Origin: JANELJ01 sp024511395
GTDB lineage: Bacteria > Pseudomonadota > Gammaproteobacteria > GRL18
NCBI GenBank assembly: GCA_963681975.1
Contig: OY820613.1
Coordinates: forward strand, 310,001-374,000
DNA: 64,000 bases
Direction of reading: 5' to 3'
Positions 46,794-55,881 of the stretch are shown piece by piece. Numbering within the stretch: position 1 is the first letter of the stretch; every line of letters begins with the position of its first letter. The translations under genes and the position numbers were made by a program. The notes beneath the pieces are model-generated. The model saw only the letters and a program-made list of their open reading frames with translations. It made no database searches and was not told the origin of the DNA.

Positions 46794-47831
46794 ATGATAA
46801 ATTTAAATGAGTATTTTAAGGCTCCAGAGCTTAACCCCCCTGTGTCCACCTTTAAAAAAGGGGAACTTAAGAGCAGAGCAATTTCCGGATGGATGCTAAT
46901 TATGTGCCTGTGGTTTAATCCAGTAGCCGCTACGGTTTTTGAATTGCCGGAAGATCCGAATGAAGGGGGCATTGGTGATCCAACAAAACCCTTTTATACT
47001 CATGCAAAAGAAGAAGATACTCTTCTGGATGTGGCGCGCCGCTATGATATTGGCCAGAATGAAATTTTATTATTGAATCCTGGTGTGGATCGCTGGCTGC
47101 CTGGTACTAAAGTGGATATCTTTATCCCGACCAGTCGGGTATTGCCGGATACTCCCAGGGAAGGGATAACCCTGAACCTGCCGGAATACCGTGTGTATTA
47201 TTTTCGCCCTGAGAAGAAAACGGTTGAAACTCATCCCGTCAGTATTGGCCGCCAGGACTGGAATACGCCCATAGGCAAGACAAAAATTGTGCAGAAAAAA
47301 GCCAACCCGACCTGGACACCGCCGGCATCCATTAAAAAGGAGCATCTGGAAAAGGGCGATCCCCTCCCTGACGTAGTTCCGGCTGGGCTGGATAATCCCC
47401 TGGGTTTATTTGCACTAAGGCTGGGTATTCCTGGTTATTTAATTCATGGTACCAATAAACCTTATGGTGTGGGTATGCGTGTCAGTCACGGCTGTGTGCG
47501 TATGTATCCTGAAGATATTGAAAAACTGTTTCCTGAAGTCAAAGTGGGTACACCGGTGTATATTGTCAATCAGCCGGTAAAAGTCGGCTGGTGGAAAAAG
47601 AAAATTTATATTGAAGTGCATCCTCAACTTGAAGGGGAAGAATTGCCTTATGAAGAACTGTATGAAAATGCCATGGAGTTGATCCGTAAAGCTTTTTTCA
47701 GGTATCACTACCAGCCGGAACTGGTGGTAGAGGCCCAGACTTTAAAACAGGCACTGGAAGAGAAGAACGGTCTGCCTGTGGCTATTACGCGTATAGTTGA
47801 ACAGACTGAACCGGTTGAAGAGCTTTTTTAG
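46794..47831 (+). CDS. LysM-containing periplasmic L,D-transpeptidase
   Basis: A 345-residue ErfK/YbiS-type enzyme. A hydrophobic segment (ISGWMLIMCLWFNPVAA, about residues 30-46) follows an unusually long N-terminus, so the true start may be an internal ATG at SGWML. A LysM domain (about 65-113, TLLDVARRYDIGQNEILLLNPG) precedes the YkuD domain with YLIHGTNKPYG and VSHGCVRMYPED (catalytic Cys about 234). It anchors or cross-links peptidoglycan in the periplasm. It ends with TAG. Confidence 0.87.
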   Translation: MINLNEYFKAPELNPPVSTFKKGELKSRAISGWMLIMCLWFNPVAATVFELPEDPNEGGIGDPTKPFYTHAKEEDTLLDVARRYDIGQNEILLLNPGVDRWLPGTKVDIFIPTSRVLPDTPREGITLNLPEYRVYYFRPEKKTVETHPVSIGRQDWNTPIGKTKIVQKKANPTWTPPASIKKEHLEKGDPLPDVVPAGLDNPLGLFALRLGIPGYLIHGTNKPYGVGMRVSHGCVRMYPEDIEKLFPEVKVGTPVYIVNQPVKVGWWKKKIYIEVHPQLEGEELPYEELYENAMELIRKAFFRYHYQPELVVEAQTLKQALEEKNGLPVAITRIVEQTEPVEELF

Positions 47832-48066
47832 TACGAATCACTTTAGTATTTATTGATGAGTACAAAGCATGGCCTGGTTATCATGACCACTTTTGGCCAT
47901 TTTCTCCAGAGAGGCCATAACATCTATACTGGCATCTTCCATCGCTTTTAATGATCTGAGTGCGCTCTCAAGTTCTTTATTGTAAAAAGCATTGAGTGCC
48001 TCAATACCGGCAGTGTGCACTTTAATAGTGAGCGCCAATTAATCCCACATTGATCTGCTACCCCAC

Positions 48067-49536
48067 CTACTGTAACGCCTGAATTTTTTCAGCACACAGC
48101 CAGGGCAGTAAATCATCAAATGCTTCAGGCTCTGCATGACGCCCCAGCCTGGGTAACTCTGTCAGAATGTAACGGATATAAGCAAACGGCTCCGGTTTAT
48201 TGGCTTTAGCCGTTTCAATTAAACTGAAAAGCGTCGCACTGGCCATAGCACCATTGGGTGTCTGACTGAACAGCCAGTTTTTTCTGCCAATCACAAACGA
48301 TTTGATGCGCCGTTCGGCGGCATTATTATCAATCTCCGGATGACTATCTTCAATGTAGCAGGTTAACTGAGTCCATTGATTTAAAGCATAATGAATGGCC
48401 TTGCCCGGAAGCTGTTTGGGCGGTACCTGCTCAGCGGATTTATCCAGCCATTGCTTAAACTGATTTAATATGGGCTGACTTTTCTTTTGACGAACCAGAT
48501 AACGCTGCTCTGCACTCATGGTTTTGCACTGCTTTTCAATGGCATACAGTTTGGCAATGGTGTTAAGTGCCATATGAGCCTTGCCGGGTTTCACGTTTTT
48601 ACCCTTAAGGGCTTTAATCACCTCATCAAACTTACGCCAGGCATGAGCCCGGCAACCGACAGAGACAATGCCACTTTGCGGGGTACACACCTGGGCATAA
48701 CCACTATAGCCATCGGTTTGAAGATATTGACCTTTAAAATCCTGCAGGTGGTTTTTGGCAAACAGCCCACTGCGCCCGGGCTGATAATCATAAATAATAA
48801 CAGATGGAGATGCACCGCTACTGCCGCTTTGGTACAACCACATATAAGACTGACTTTGTGCCTTTGTTCCCGGTTCATTGAGCACCTGAACCGGAGTTTC
48901 ATCGGCCTGGATAATGGATTGCTGTAACTGATAATGAATAAGTCGTTGCAACAGAGGTTGACTTAGTTGGGCTGTTTTTATCATCCGGTTAGCCATGCTG
49001 GTGCGGTTAATATCAATGTTCAGACGTTTAAATATGGCTTCCTGTCGATACAGGGGTAAGGCATCGGTATATCTGGCAACGGCAATATGGGCCAGTAAGC
49101 CAGGTGATGCAATACTCTTTTCAATGGGCTGAGCCGGTTCAGGCGCTGTTTTAATGCCATTGTCACACTGACGGCAGGCGTATTTGACCCGAATGTGTTC
49201 TATAACTTTAATCTGCGCCGGAATGATATCCGGTTGCTCAGAAGTGTCTTCTCCGATTTCATGCAAAGCATGACCACAGCCGCAAACCTGCTCGCTTTTG
49301 GGTAATTCGTAACGAATTTGCTCTCCGGGCAGGTCTTTGGGTAAGGGTTTGCGACCGGGCTTTTCAGAAGAACGACCAAAGCGTTTATGTTGTAACAGGT
49401 TAAACTGCTCTTCATAAAACCGGACTTTGGTTTCTAAATCCACTATCCTGGATTGCAGTTGAGCAATGGTTTTGTCGGTTGATGCGGCAGTGGATTTCAT
49501 GGGCTGTATTATACTACAGCAAGTATAATGTTTCAC
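48067..49536 (-). CDS. tnpC: IS66 transposase TnpC
   Basis: A 489-residue IS66 transposase. The N-terminal coiled coil (IAQLQSRIVDLETKVRFYEEQ) and basic FGRSSEKPGRK block are followed by a zinc-finger-like region (VCGCGHALHE, YACRQCDNG). The DDE core has IIQADETPVQVL, LQTDGYSGYAQV and a Glu in DNNAAERRIKSFVIGRKNW. The ATG at about 49500 (MKSTAAST) may be the real start. Its stop is TAG. Confidence 0.9.
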   Translation of the reverse strand: MKHYTCCSIIQPMKSTAASTDKTIAQLQSRIVDLETKVRFYEEQFNLLQHKRFGRSSEKPGRKPLPKDLPGEQIRYELPKSEQVCGCGHALHEIGEDTSEQPDIIPAQIKVIEHIRVKYACRQCDNGIKTAPEPAQPIEKSIASPGLLAHIAVARYTDALPLYRQEAIFKRLNIDINRTSMANRMIKTAQLSQPLLQRLIHYQLQQSIIQADETPVQVLNEPGTKAQSQSYMWLYQSGSSGASPSVIIYDYQPGRSGLFAKNHLQDFKGQYLQTDGYSGYAQVCTPQSGIVSVGCRAHAWRKFDEVIKALKGKNVKPGKAHMALNTIAKLYAIEKQCKTMSAEQRYLVRQKKSQPILNQFKQWLDKSAEQVPPKQLPGKAIHYALNQWTQLTCYIEDSHPEIDNNAAERRIKSFVIGRKNWLFSQTPNGAMASATLFSLIETAKANKPEPFAYIRYILTELPRLGRHAEPEAFDDLLPWLCAEKIQALQ

Positions 49537-49609
49537 CGTTAAATCAATGCATCACCTTGTTTTTGTTTGGTTTTTTCTGCGCTTATTCAATGCTTCAGCC
49601 GTAGTTTTG

Positions 49610-49966
49610 TCAGCCAATATGCGTATAGTTTAGTCGGGGGTGAGCCTGAACTTTTTCAATGTTTAAGCCATCCGGAAGCCAGTTTAATTCCCGCTGAGTT
49701 AAACTGACAGAGGTCTGTCCTCTTAACTCAGGCCATTTAAAGCGCCCCTTTTCCAGACGCTTATAATACAGCCAGAAACCATTATTATCCCGGTGCAGAA
49801 TTTTAAGTTTATCCCGGCTACAATTACAAAAGACAAACAGGCTGGCGCTGAAAACATCCTGCTGCAGAACTTCAGAAACCAGCAGGCTTAATCCGTTTAT
49901 GCTCTTTCTCATATCGGTGGCACCACAGGCCAGGTAAACCTGAGTGTTTTGATTAACACGCAACAT
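49610..49966 (-). CDS. tnpB: IS66 accessory protein TnpB
   Basis: A 118-residue protein of the IS66 Orf2 family, with VYLACGATDMRKSINGLS, FVFCNCSRDKLKILHRDNNGFWLYYKRL and RFKWP. It is divergent from the TnpB at 18.7 kb, which shows that two IS66 lineages are present. It starts 4 bp after tnpA. Confidence 0.9.
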   Translation of the reverse strand: MLRVNQNTQVYLACGATDMRKSINGLSLLVSEVLQQDVFSASLFVFCNCSRDKLKILHRDNNGFWLYYKRLEKGRFKWPELRGQTSVSLTQRELNWLPDGLNIEKVQAHPRLNYTHIG

Positions 49967-49970
49967 TAAG

Positions 49971-50240
49971 CTATTTCAGTAAAGACAGTACTTGCATAAA
50001 GGTTGGCTGGTCAAAGCCTGGCTGGATTTCCAGACTTAAACCATTGGGCAGGTTTAAAATCAGACCTGAAACGGTCTTATCCTGAACAACCTGCACCGGT
50101 ATTAAGCTCTCACTATCATCTGACTGCCTCAGAAATTTGGCTTTGTAGTAACTGAACATATGGGTTTTAAGGTTGTGCTGCTGGCAGTATTGCTTCCGGG
50201 TCAGGCCGCTGGACTGCCAGGCCTGTAGGTGTGTGCGCAT
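49971..50240 (-). CDS. tnpA: IS66 accessory protein TnpA
   Basis: An 89-residue protein with a helix-turn-helix-like start (WQSSGLTRKQYCQQHNLKTHMFSYYK, about residues 8-33 in two runs). Its role in IS66 is known to be needed for transposition but is poorly defined. It is the first gene of the element. Confidence 0.8.
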   Translation of the reverse strand: MRTHLQAWQSSGLTRKQYCQQHNLKTHMFSYYKAKFLRQSDDSESLIPVQVVQDKTVSGLILNLPNGLSLEIQPGFDQPTFMQVLSLLK

Positions 50241-50482
50241 TTCTTCATCTCGTTGGTTACCTTTTATGATTATGAAATTATAAAAAGTAATAGTTTGAAG
50301 GATTTTAAGGGGTGGGGGTAGGTGGGATTATTGGGCGCTTACCTTTAATATGAGGCGGTTCAATTTCGGTATAGCCGGGTAACTGGGAGAAACAATGTTT
50401 GCCGTCACCTTCATAATACCATTTGCCCAAGCGGCACAGGGTATGGTCACTCATGTCAGCCGCCGTTTTACTGCTTAAGCCC

Positions 50483-51770
50483 TAATGTATCCCCACGAAT
50501 TTATTAGAAAATTCGAGGTTTAAATAAGATCGATTTTCATGGTGAAATATGAACAAATTTGTTTCGACCAAAAAACAAATCAAAAGAACCTGCCCTGATA
50601 TCCATAAAACCCGTTTAAATGCCTTAATGGCTGGAGTATTATCAGGTGTAAACCACCATCAAATTAGTGTAACCAGTTTGGTGAGGAATTTAAGAGAAAA
50701 TTCTGTCACCAGCACCAAACATGATATAAAGCGCATGGATAGATTGATAGGTAATAATAAACTTCACCAAGAGCGCTCTTTAATTTATAAAATGATGACA
50801 GACTACTTAATTGGCAAAGAGCCCCATCCACTACTGATTGTTGATTGGTCTCCAATACAGTGGCAAAGTCTCTTTCAACTATTACGGGTGTCTATTCCGA
50901 TGGGCGGTAGAGCTTTAACCATTTATGAAAAATGCTATCAGGAATCAGAGCTTAATAGTAATGTGGCCCATGATGCTCTGCTTGATGAACTCGAAAGACT
51001 GCTGCCCGATGGAAGCAAGCCTATCTTAATCAGTGATGCGATTTATCGCATTACCTGGTTTAAATCCGTTGAATCCAGGGGGTGGTATTGGCTTGGAAGA
51101 GTCAGGGGGGATGTTCATTTGTCACTGGATGGCGAGCATTGGAATAGTTGCCGTCATTATATGCAAGATGGCTCAGCAAAAGCAAAACGGCTGGGTAATC
51201 TTTATTACAGTAAAGTCTCCCGTTTTTGCTGTAATGGGTATGTATAAAAAGAAAAGTAAGAAACGACAGAAACAGAAAAAACGAGGTGGCAAGTCTCATT
51301 GCACAACTTCCTTATATCAAGAAAAGAAGGCTAATGAAGCTTGGTTGTTAGTGAGTAATTTACCGACCAGTAAAGCAATGCCCAAACAAATTGTAAAAAC
51401 ATACTCAACTCGAATGCAAATAGAAGAAAGCTTTCGAGATAGTAAGAATAGCTATTATGGACTGGGCTTGTCACAAGCTAAATCAAGGTCTGAAGCACGA
51501 TATGACAATCTGTTATTGATTGCGGCCTTAGTTCAATTTTTATTATGGTGTATTGGTAAAGTAGCTTGTCAACAGGGCTATCAGAAAATGTTACAGGCCA
51601 ATACCATTGTTAACCGTACTGTCTTGTCATTCATCTATATTGCAAAACAAGTTATAAATGACAAACGGTATAAAATTTACATGAAGGATTTGAAAAAAGC
51701 ATTTACACAATTGAACCAGAACACGGTTATGGGCTAAAATTTTTTAGAAATATTTGCCTGAAATAGCCAA
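50483..51770 (+). mobile_element. IS4/IS10-like element, transposase frameshifted
   Basis: The transposase starts at 50549 and reads LLIVDWSPIQ (first Asp), ILISDAIYRITWF (second Asp) and QIEESFRDSKNSYYGLGLSQ (Glu), the IS10-type IS4 layout. A 1-base shift near 51225 separates the two halves (YYSKVSRFCCNGYV-stop versus the frame resuming at VMGMYKKKSKKR), ending at 51737. Without frameshifting the copy is inactive. The exact ends were not defined. It abuts and truncates the CZB gene. Confidence 0.8.
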
Positions 51771-51863
51771 TATATTCTGTATATTAAGTACAGGTTAAAT
51801 CGGGGGGGTATTAGAAAAATGCAAGGCAGGATGTGAAAACAACTGGTTATTTAATACTTTTTC

Positions 51864-51882
51864 CCCTCTCATCAGGAGAGGG
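51864..51882. terminator. Bidirectional terminator hairpin CCCTCTC
   Basis: CCCTCTC (51864-51870) and GAGAGGG (51876-51882) form a stem with loop ATCAG. A T tract precedes it and an A tract follows, so it can end transcription in both directions. It lies 22 bp after the lipoprotein stop, on the 3' side of that minus-strand gene. It belongs to the dispersed hairpin family also seen at 22.6, 24.8 and 43.2 kb. Confidence 0.65.
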
Positions 51883-51904
51883 AAAAAAGAGCAGCACAGA
51901 AAAC

Positions 51905-52150
51905 TTACTTCATCATGGATTTTTTAAACATACGATCCAGTTTGCTATTGGTGTCATTAGCAGTCTGTTCAGCACGATTAGCGGTTGCTTCTGCAGCTTT
52001 TGAGCGTTCATTAGCTTCGGCAGCCTGTGCTGAAACTTCTTTTATCTGGGTTTTAATCTGATCCACATCAGACTGTAATTGTGAATTGGCACAACCTGTG
52101 GCCAGAACGGCGATAAATACAACAGCCATTATTCTAGAGATACTTTTCAT
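51905..52150 (-). CDS. Lpp/OprI-like outer-membrane lipoprotein
   Basis: An 81-residue lipoprotein with lipobox ATGC (Cys about residue 20). The mature part is one long amphipathic heptad helix (QSDVDQIKTQIKEVSAQ, then a run of AE..A-type repeats) ending in KSMMK, much like OprI and Lpp. The C-terminal Lys could be the site of peptidoglycan attachment by an L,D-transpeptidase such as the one 140 bp upstream. That attachment is inference. Confidence 0.85.
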   Translation of the reverse strand: MKSISRIMAVVFIAVLATGCANSQLQSDVDQIKTQIKEVSAQAAEANERSKAAEATANRAEQTANDTNSKLDRMFKKSMMK

Positions 52151-52290
52151 TGGGCGACTCCTTATGTTTTATAAGCTATGCTTTCAGTCAATGATTATTT
52201 GTATGAGTATCTGATTGTAAACTTTATTGAGACAATTGGCTAATATAACAGCCGGTATTTTGTCTATAAAATAATATATAGTCCGTTTTT

Positions 52291-52860
52291 TTACTTTACA
52301 ACCACTGTAGTACTGATTTTAACCCATTGTTTTAACTGTTCTATCTGCCCATTGTCCAGCGCAATACAGCCGTGAGTCCAGTTCATGGTTTCATGAATTT
52401 TTTTATCCGCACTGCCCAGTCCATGAATACCTATCATGCCTCCCAGGGGGGTATTCTGGGGAGGAACCTGGTTATTTTTATGTGCTTTGACTATGCTGCG
52501 ATAAGTGCTGGTATTTACCAGTCCTGACTGCAGGGCTTTATAGGCATTGTCAGTAGAGGGATAGTCAAAACCGAAAAACAGCTTATAACGGCTTTTTTTA
52601 TTAACCCAGCTGATCTTATAGGTACCCAGAGGGGTAGTATCATCTCCCCGGCGTTTTTTAAAACCAGAACCGTTACGCCCAATGGCAATATTTTTAAACT
52701 GCACCAGAGTAATATTTCCCAGCTTAACGTCCAGTGTCAGGTTTCTAGTATCCACCAGCAGCCAGATATCACTCTTTTTCTGAGCTGAATTTACCTGAGC
52801 AGGAAATAATAGGGTCAGGGAAAGGAGTAAAATAACAAAAAGATGATTCAATTTAAGCAT
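52291..52860 (-). CDS. Periplasmic L,D-transpeptidase (YkuD)
   Basis: A 189-residue protein with a signal peptide (FVILLLSLTLLFPAQVNSA, cleavage about residue 26). The YkuD domain carries IGIHGLGS and NWTHGCIALDNGQ (catalytic Cys about 169), close to the YafK/YcfS-like small enzymes. It is followed by the Lpp-like gene, its possible substrate. It lies 16 bp downstream of ampG and may be co-transcribed with it. It is intact. Confidence 0.87.
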   Translation of the reverse strand: MLKLNHLFVILLLSLTLLFPAQVNSAQKKSDIWLLVDTRNLTLDVKLGNITLVQFKNIAIGRNGSGFKKRRGDDTTPLGTYKISWVNKKSRYKLFFGFDYPSTDNAYKALQSGLVNTSTYRSIVKAHKNNQVPPQNTPLGGMIGIHGLGSADKKIHETMNWTHGCIALDNGQIEQLKQWVKISTTVVVK

Positions 52861-52876
52861 AACTTATTGCGTGTTT

Positions 52877-54427
52877 CTAATTGTCCTTAAACTGCAGATA
52901 GCGATTTAAATAAAGCAGTAAAAACAGGACCGGAACCCCCATTAAACTGGCTACCAGGAAGAAATTGGAATAGCCGATATTTTCTACAATACTGCCGGAA
53001 TAGCCGCCGATGAGTTTGGGCATTAAGGTCATTAATGAGCTGAAAATGGCATATTGCACAGCGGTAAAGGAAATATTGGTCAGGTTGGATAAAAATGCCA
53101 CAAAAGCGGCACTAGCCAGACCGGCAGAAAGGTTGTCGGCAGAAATGACCAGGTACAGAAGCACAATATTATTGCCTGCCGAGGCCAGCAGCATAAATAG
53201 CAAATTAGTGGCAATGGTCAGAAAAGCACCCAGAAACAGAACCTTCATGACCCCATAGCGTACCGCCAGAATACCGCCTAAAAAACCGCCGAAAATGGTC
53301 ATAAACAGACCAAAGGTTTTTACTACCGTGGCAATCTGGGTTTTGGTAAAGCCAATTTCCTGGAAAAAGACATTGGCAATAACACCCAGTACAATATCTG
53401 ATACCCGGTAAAAACCGATAAAAATCAGCAGCACAATGGCGATGACTTTGCCGTAGCGGGTAAAAAAATCTTTGACCGGATCAATATAGGATTCAAAAAT
53501 CAGCTCTTTTTCCACAAACTTAAATAAGGCGAGTATATAAATAGCACCGTTGACTACCACAAATGATAAAAGTAAACGCAGGGTTTCCAGTATAAAGCTG
53601 CTAACGGGCAGACTCAGGTAAGCCGCCAGGGCAAGTTTCGCTGAGTGAACGGGGTTGCTTAACAGCACCATAGTACCAATAAAAATAATAACACATAGGA
53701 CAAACAGGGCCAGAAACTTCAGGTATTGTTGAGTAGTATGACGACTGATGTCCAGTTTACTGCGTTCCGGTTCCGGGATCACTAGGGTGGTTACCATACC
53801 TACCAGCATCAGGCAGGCCATGGCCAGATAGGTCCAGTGCCAGGCTTCAAAACTGTAACTGCCTTTAACAGAGCCCAGAATGCTGGCCAGAACCAGAGCA
53901 CCGGCACCGGAAGCCAGCATACCTAAACGATAGCCGGCAATATAGGTTGAAGACATTAATGCCTGCATAGAGGGTTCAGCAGATTCAATTCGATAGGCAT
54001 CAATGACAATATCCTGGGTGGCTGAGGAGAACCCCAGTAAAATAGCGGCAAAGGCCATGATCAGAAGTTCATGTTCTCCCTGAGAGGGGTCAATAAACGC
54101 CATTAGCGCAATGGCACTGAATACTAGGCATTGAGAGACTAGAAGCCAGGCTCGACGTCGGCCTAAAGTTCGGGTTAAAAACGGCAGTGGCAGCCGGTCA
54201 ATGAGTGGCGCCCATAAAAACTTGAAAGAATAACCCAGTGCTGCCCAGCTAAAATAAGTAACTGTGGAACGCTGGATACCGGCTTCCACCAGCCAGAGTG
54301 ACAGGGAGGAAAAAATCAGCAGCAGCGGGATGCCGGCAGAAAAACCCAGAAACAGAATGGTTATGATCTGAGGGCGTAAAAAGGCTCTCAGGCTATCCTG
54401 CCAGCTGGCAGCAATAATTTTGGGCAT
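52877..54427 (-). CDS. ampG: Muropeptide permease AmpG
   Basis: A 516-residue major-facilitator protein with 12 to 14 membrane segments that imports GlcNAc-anhydroMurNAc peptides. The AmpG N-terminus is recognised in FLGFSAGIPLLLIFSSLSLWL (read in two runs) and SFKFLWAPLIDRLPLP. ATQDIVIDAYRIE is a family hallmark. A long polar loop (about residues 230-330) is typical. Its stop is TAG. With nagZ it supports cell-wall recycling. Confidence 0.9.
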   Translation of the reverse strand: MPKIIAASWQDSLRAFLRPQIITILFLGFSAGIPLLLIFSSLSLWLVEAGIQRSTVTYFSWAALGYSFKFLWAPLIDRLPLPFLTRTLGRRRAWLLVSQCLVFSAIALMAFIDPSQGEHELLIMAFAAILLGFSSATQDIVIDAYRIESAEPSMQALMSSTYIAGYRLGMLASGAGALVLASILGSVKGSYSFEAWHWTYLAMACLMLVGMVTTLVIPEPERSKLDISRHTTQQYLKFLALFVLCVIIFIGTMVLLSNPVHSAKLALAAYLSLPVSSFILETLRLLLSFVVVNGAIYILALFKFVEKELIFESYIDPVKDFFTRYGKVIAIVLLIFIGFYRVSDIVLGVIANVFFQEIGFTKTQIATVVKTFGLFMTIFGGFLGGILAVRYGVMKVLFLGAFLTIATNLLFMLLASAGNNIVLLYLVISADNLSAGLASAAFVAFLSNLTNISFTAVQYAIFSSLMTLMPKLIGGYSGSIVENIGYSNFFLVASLMGVPVLFLLLYLNRYLQFKDN

Positions 54428-54569
54428 TTAAATAAACAGTCCTTTTTTAAAATTGGGCTGGAAGTTGGTCTGAAATTTGATAAAGTTCAGGGCATTTAAT
54501 AAGCAGGTGAGAGTAACATATTTCATGGGGTGATAATAAAATAAGCTATGATTCAACCTGTGCTTTAAC

Positions 54570-55424
54570 TCATGCTTCAATTATCACTTCATCCACACCA
54601 TGAAATTGCTGGATTTTCTCTATTACTTTATTCAGCAAAGGCTGTAATTGCCTGGAAAACAGAATTTCCCGGTTTATACCCTCCATCCAACCATACAGGG
54701 AATGGCAGAGCTGCTGTTCCGTATGAATATTGAACTGCACATCATGAAGAATTTTGGCGTATTCACTATGGGTCGGGGCTACTTCCAGTTTATTGAACAC
54801 TTCAGCTAAAGCTTCCATTATGGGCAATATGGAGTCCTGTAGCTCAAAGTCGGACGGCGCATAGCTTTTCTGGGTAGAAGAAAGCGCATTAACCCAGATC
54901 CTGAAGGTGCATTTCTGCAGACTGTAGTACAGCGGTTCGTCACTGATCAACAGCATCAGCAGATTTTTAGGACTGGCTCGTAATGAGTTATTGGCATAAC
55001 TCCATTCACAGGATTTGATAAACTGATAAATCCGGATATGTTCCTTAAAATCCGCAGCCTGCAGCTGATCCAGAATTAATACTGTATCTTCGCCTTTACT
55101 GAAGGCACAGGCTTCACTCATAATATGGTCAAAATCCGATACTGGCGGTTCGGAAATTCCATGCTCATCTTCACTGGGAGGAATAATGGCTTTGCCTTCG
55201 GCTTCAGTTTTCTGGGTAAAATCGTAGTAAAACAGGTTGGGATATTCCAAAGCTCGCGCCAGGGCATTGGCAAAGGCGGTTTTACGCCGCCCCTTATGGC
55301 CTTCAACATTAATGGTCTTTATGCCCGGATAATGACTGTCCATCAGACAACGCAGCTGGTATTCATAGTCATCATTAGACTCAAATCCGTAGTCACTCAT
55401 TTTTTGCTGTAAAGTGGAATTCAT
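54570..55424 (-). CDS. P-loop ATPase of unknown function
   Basis: A 284-residue protein. A Walker A-like NVEGHKGRRKTAFANALARAL (residues about 40-60, GxxGxxKT pattern) and a Walker B TVLILDQLQ (about 126) mark it as an AAA-like NTPase. The middle has LLMLLISDEPLYYSLQ, a sensor-like strand, and the rest is helical. No partner gene is adjacent and no family was recognised. It could be a MoxR-like or regulatory ATPase. It is intact with a clear start. Confidence 0.6.
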   Translation of the reverse strand: MNSTLQQKMSDYGFESNDDYEYQLRCLMDSHYPGIKTINVEGHKGRRKTAFANALARALEYPNLFYYDFTQKTEAEGKAIIPPSEDEHGISEPPVSDFDHIMSEACAFSKGEDTVLILDQLQAADFKEHIRIYQFIKSCEWSYANNSLRASPKNLLMLLISDEPLYYSLQKCTFRIWVNALSSTQKSYAPSDFELQDSILPIMEALAEVFNKLEVAPTHSEYAKILHDVQFNIHTEQQLCHSLYGWMEGINREILFSRQLQPLLNKVIEKIQQFHGVDEVIIEA

Positions 55425-55538
55425 AAATTGCCTGTCAGATATTCATTATCTAAATTTTAGTTAAATTATAACCATAAAATTGGAAACCGGCAGTAAAAAA
55501 TTTTTGTAACTGCTCAGCTTGAATTAGTGCACTGTAGA

Positions 55539-55652
55539 GTGATTGGCTGCAGGTACTGTATTTACGGGGTTGTGAAAATATGGATGTTTTCACAAAGCGA
55601 TACATGGATGTACTTGAGCGTCCCCGGAAATACAGTACCTGCAGCCAATCAC
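55539..55652 (+). repeat. Cloverleaf-like hairpin D (114 bp)
   Basis: Arms of 31 nt (55539-55569 and 55622-55652) match at 30 of 31 positions. They enclose exactly 52 nt that fold as two hairpins: TTGTGAAAA...TTTTCACAA, then TACAT-GG-ATGTA. The interior aligns with that of hairpin B: a first stem, AGC, then a CATGGATG segment, ending GCG. The arms differ completely from those of A and B. Confidence 0.75.
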
Positions 55653-55769
55653 GGTCAGTTATACTGAATACTTACAAATCTTTTTAAATAACTAAAGTTT
55701 AGAGTTTCAGCTCCCCCAAAAAGGAGAATCATTTAAAATTTATTGATTACCTCAGTTAACCGATAGTCC

Positions 55770-55881
55770 GTAACAGGAACCGTGTATCCCTTGCTGAAGC
55801 CGCCGTGAATCCATCCATGGATGCTTTTCGACAGCCTCCCTGCTGTCGAAACTTCATCAAGGGACACCCGGCCGCTGTTAC
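55770..55881 (-). repeat. Cloverleaf-like hairpin B (112 bp)
   Basis: Arms of 30 nt (55770-55799 and 55852-55881) are complementary at 24 of 30 positions. On the minus strand the 52-nt interior holds a perfect 10-bp first stem (TTTCGACAGC with GCTGTCGAAA, AGGGAG-type loop), then AGC, then an ATCCATGGAT palindrome. It matches hairpin A at about 42 of 52 positions. The outer flank on the + strand is CTCCGAGG, also found beside hairpin C. Confidence 0.75.

Larger units (their letters stand above)
48028..50342 (-). mobile_element. IS66-family element, complete
   Basis: A 2315-bp element with termini GTGAGCGCC at the left and, on the opposite strand, GTAAGCGCCC at the right. It is flanked by an exact 8-bp duplication CTTTAATA (48020-48027 and 50343-50350). 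It carries tnpA, tnpB and tnpC in order on the minus strand. All three look intact. It splits the CZB-domain gene. Confidence 0.93.
47850..50482 (-). pseudogene. CZB (chemoreceptor zinc-binding) domain protein, split by IS66
   Basis: On the minus strand, codons upstream of the IS (50482-50343) read MSDHTLCRLGKWYYEGDGKH and YTEIEPPHIKV. After the IS they read VHTAGIEALNAFYNKELESAL to TAA at 47850. This is the CZB domain (PF13682): the Cys in CRLGKWYYE and the His in DH, PH and VH form its zinc site. CZB normally ends chemoreceptors or diguanylate cyclases. All N-terminal domains are lost at about 50482, where the next IS begins. The 8-bp IS66 duplication lies within the codons for IKV. Confidence 0.8.

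Noticed and set aside
55539..55881. Hairpins D and B as integron attC sites
   Set aside because: No integrase gene, no cassette pattern and no attC core sites. The two-hairpin interior does not fit attC folding.
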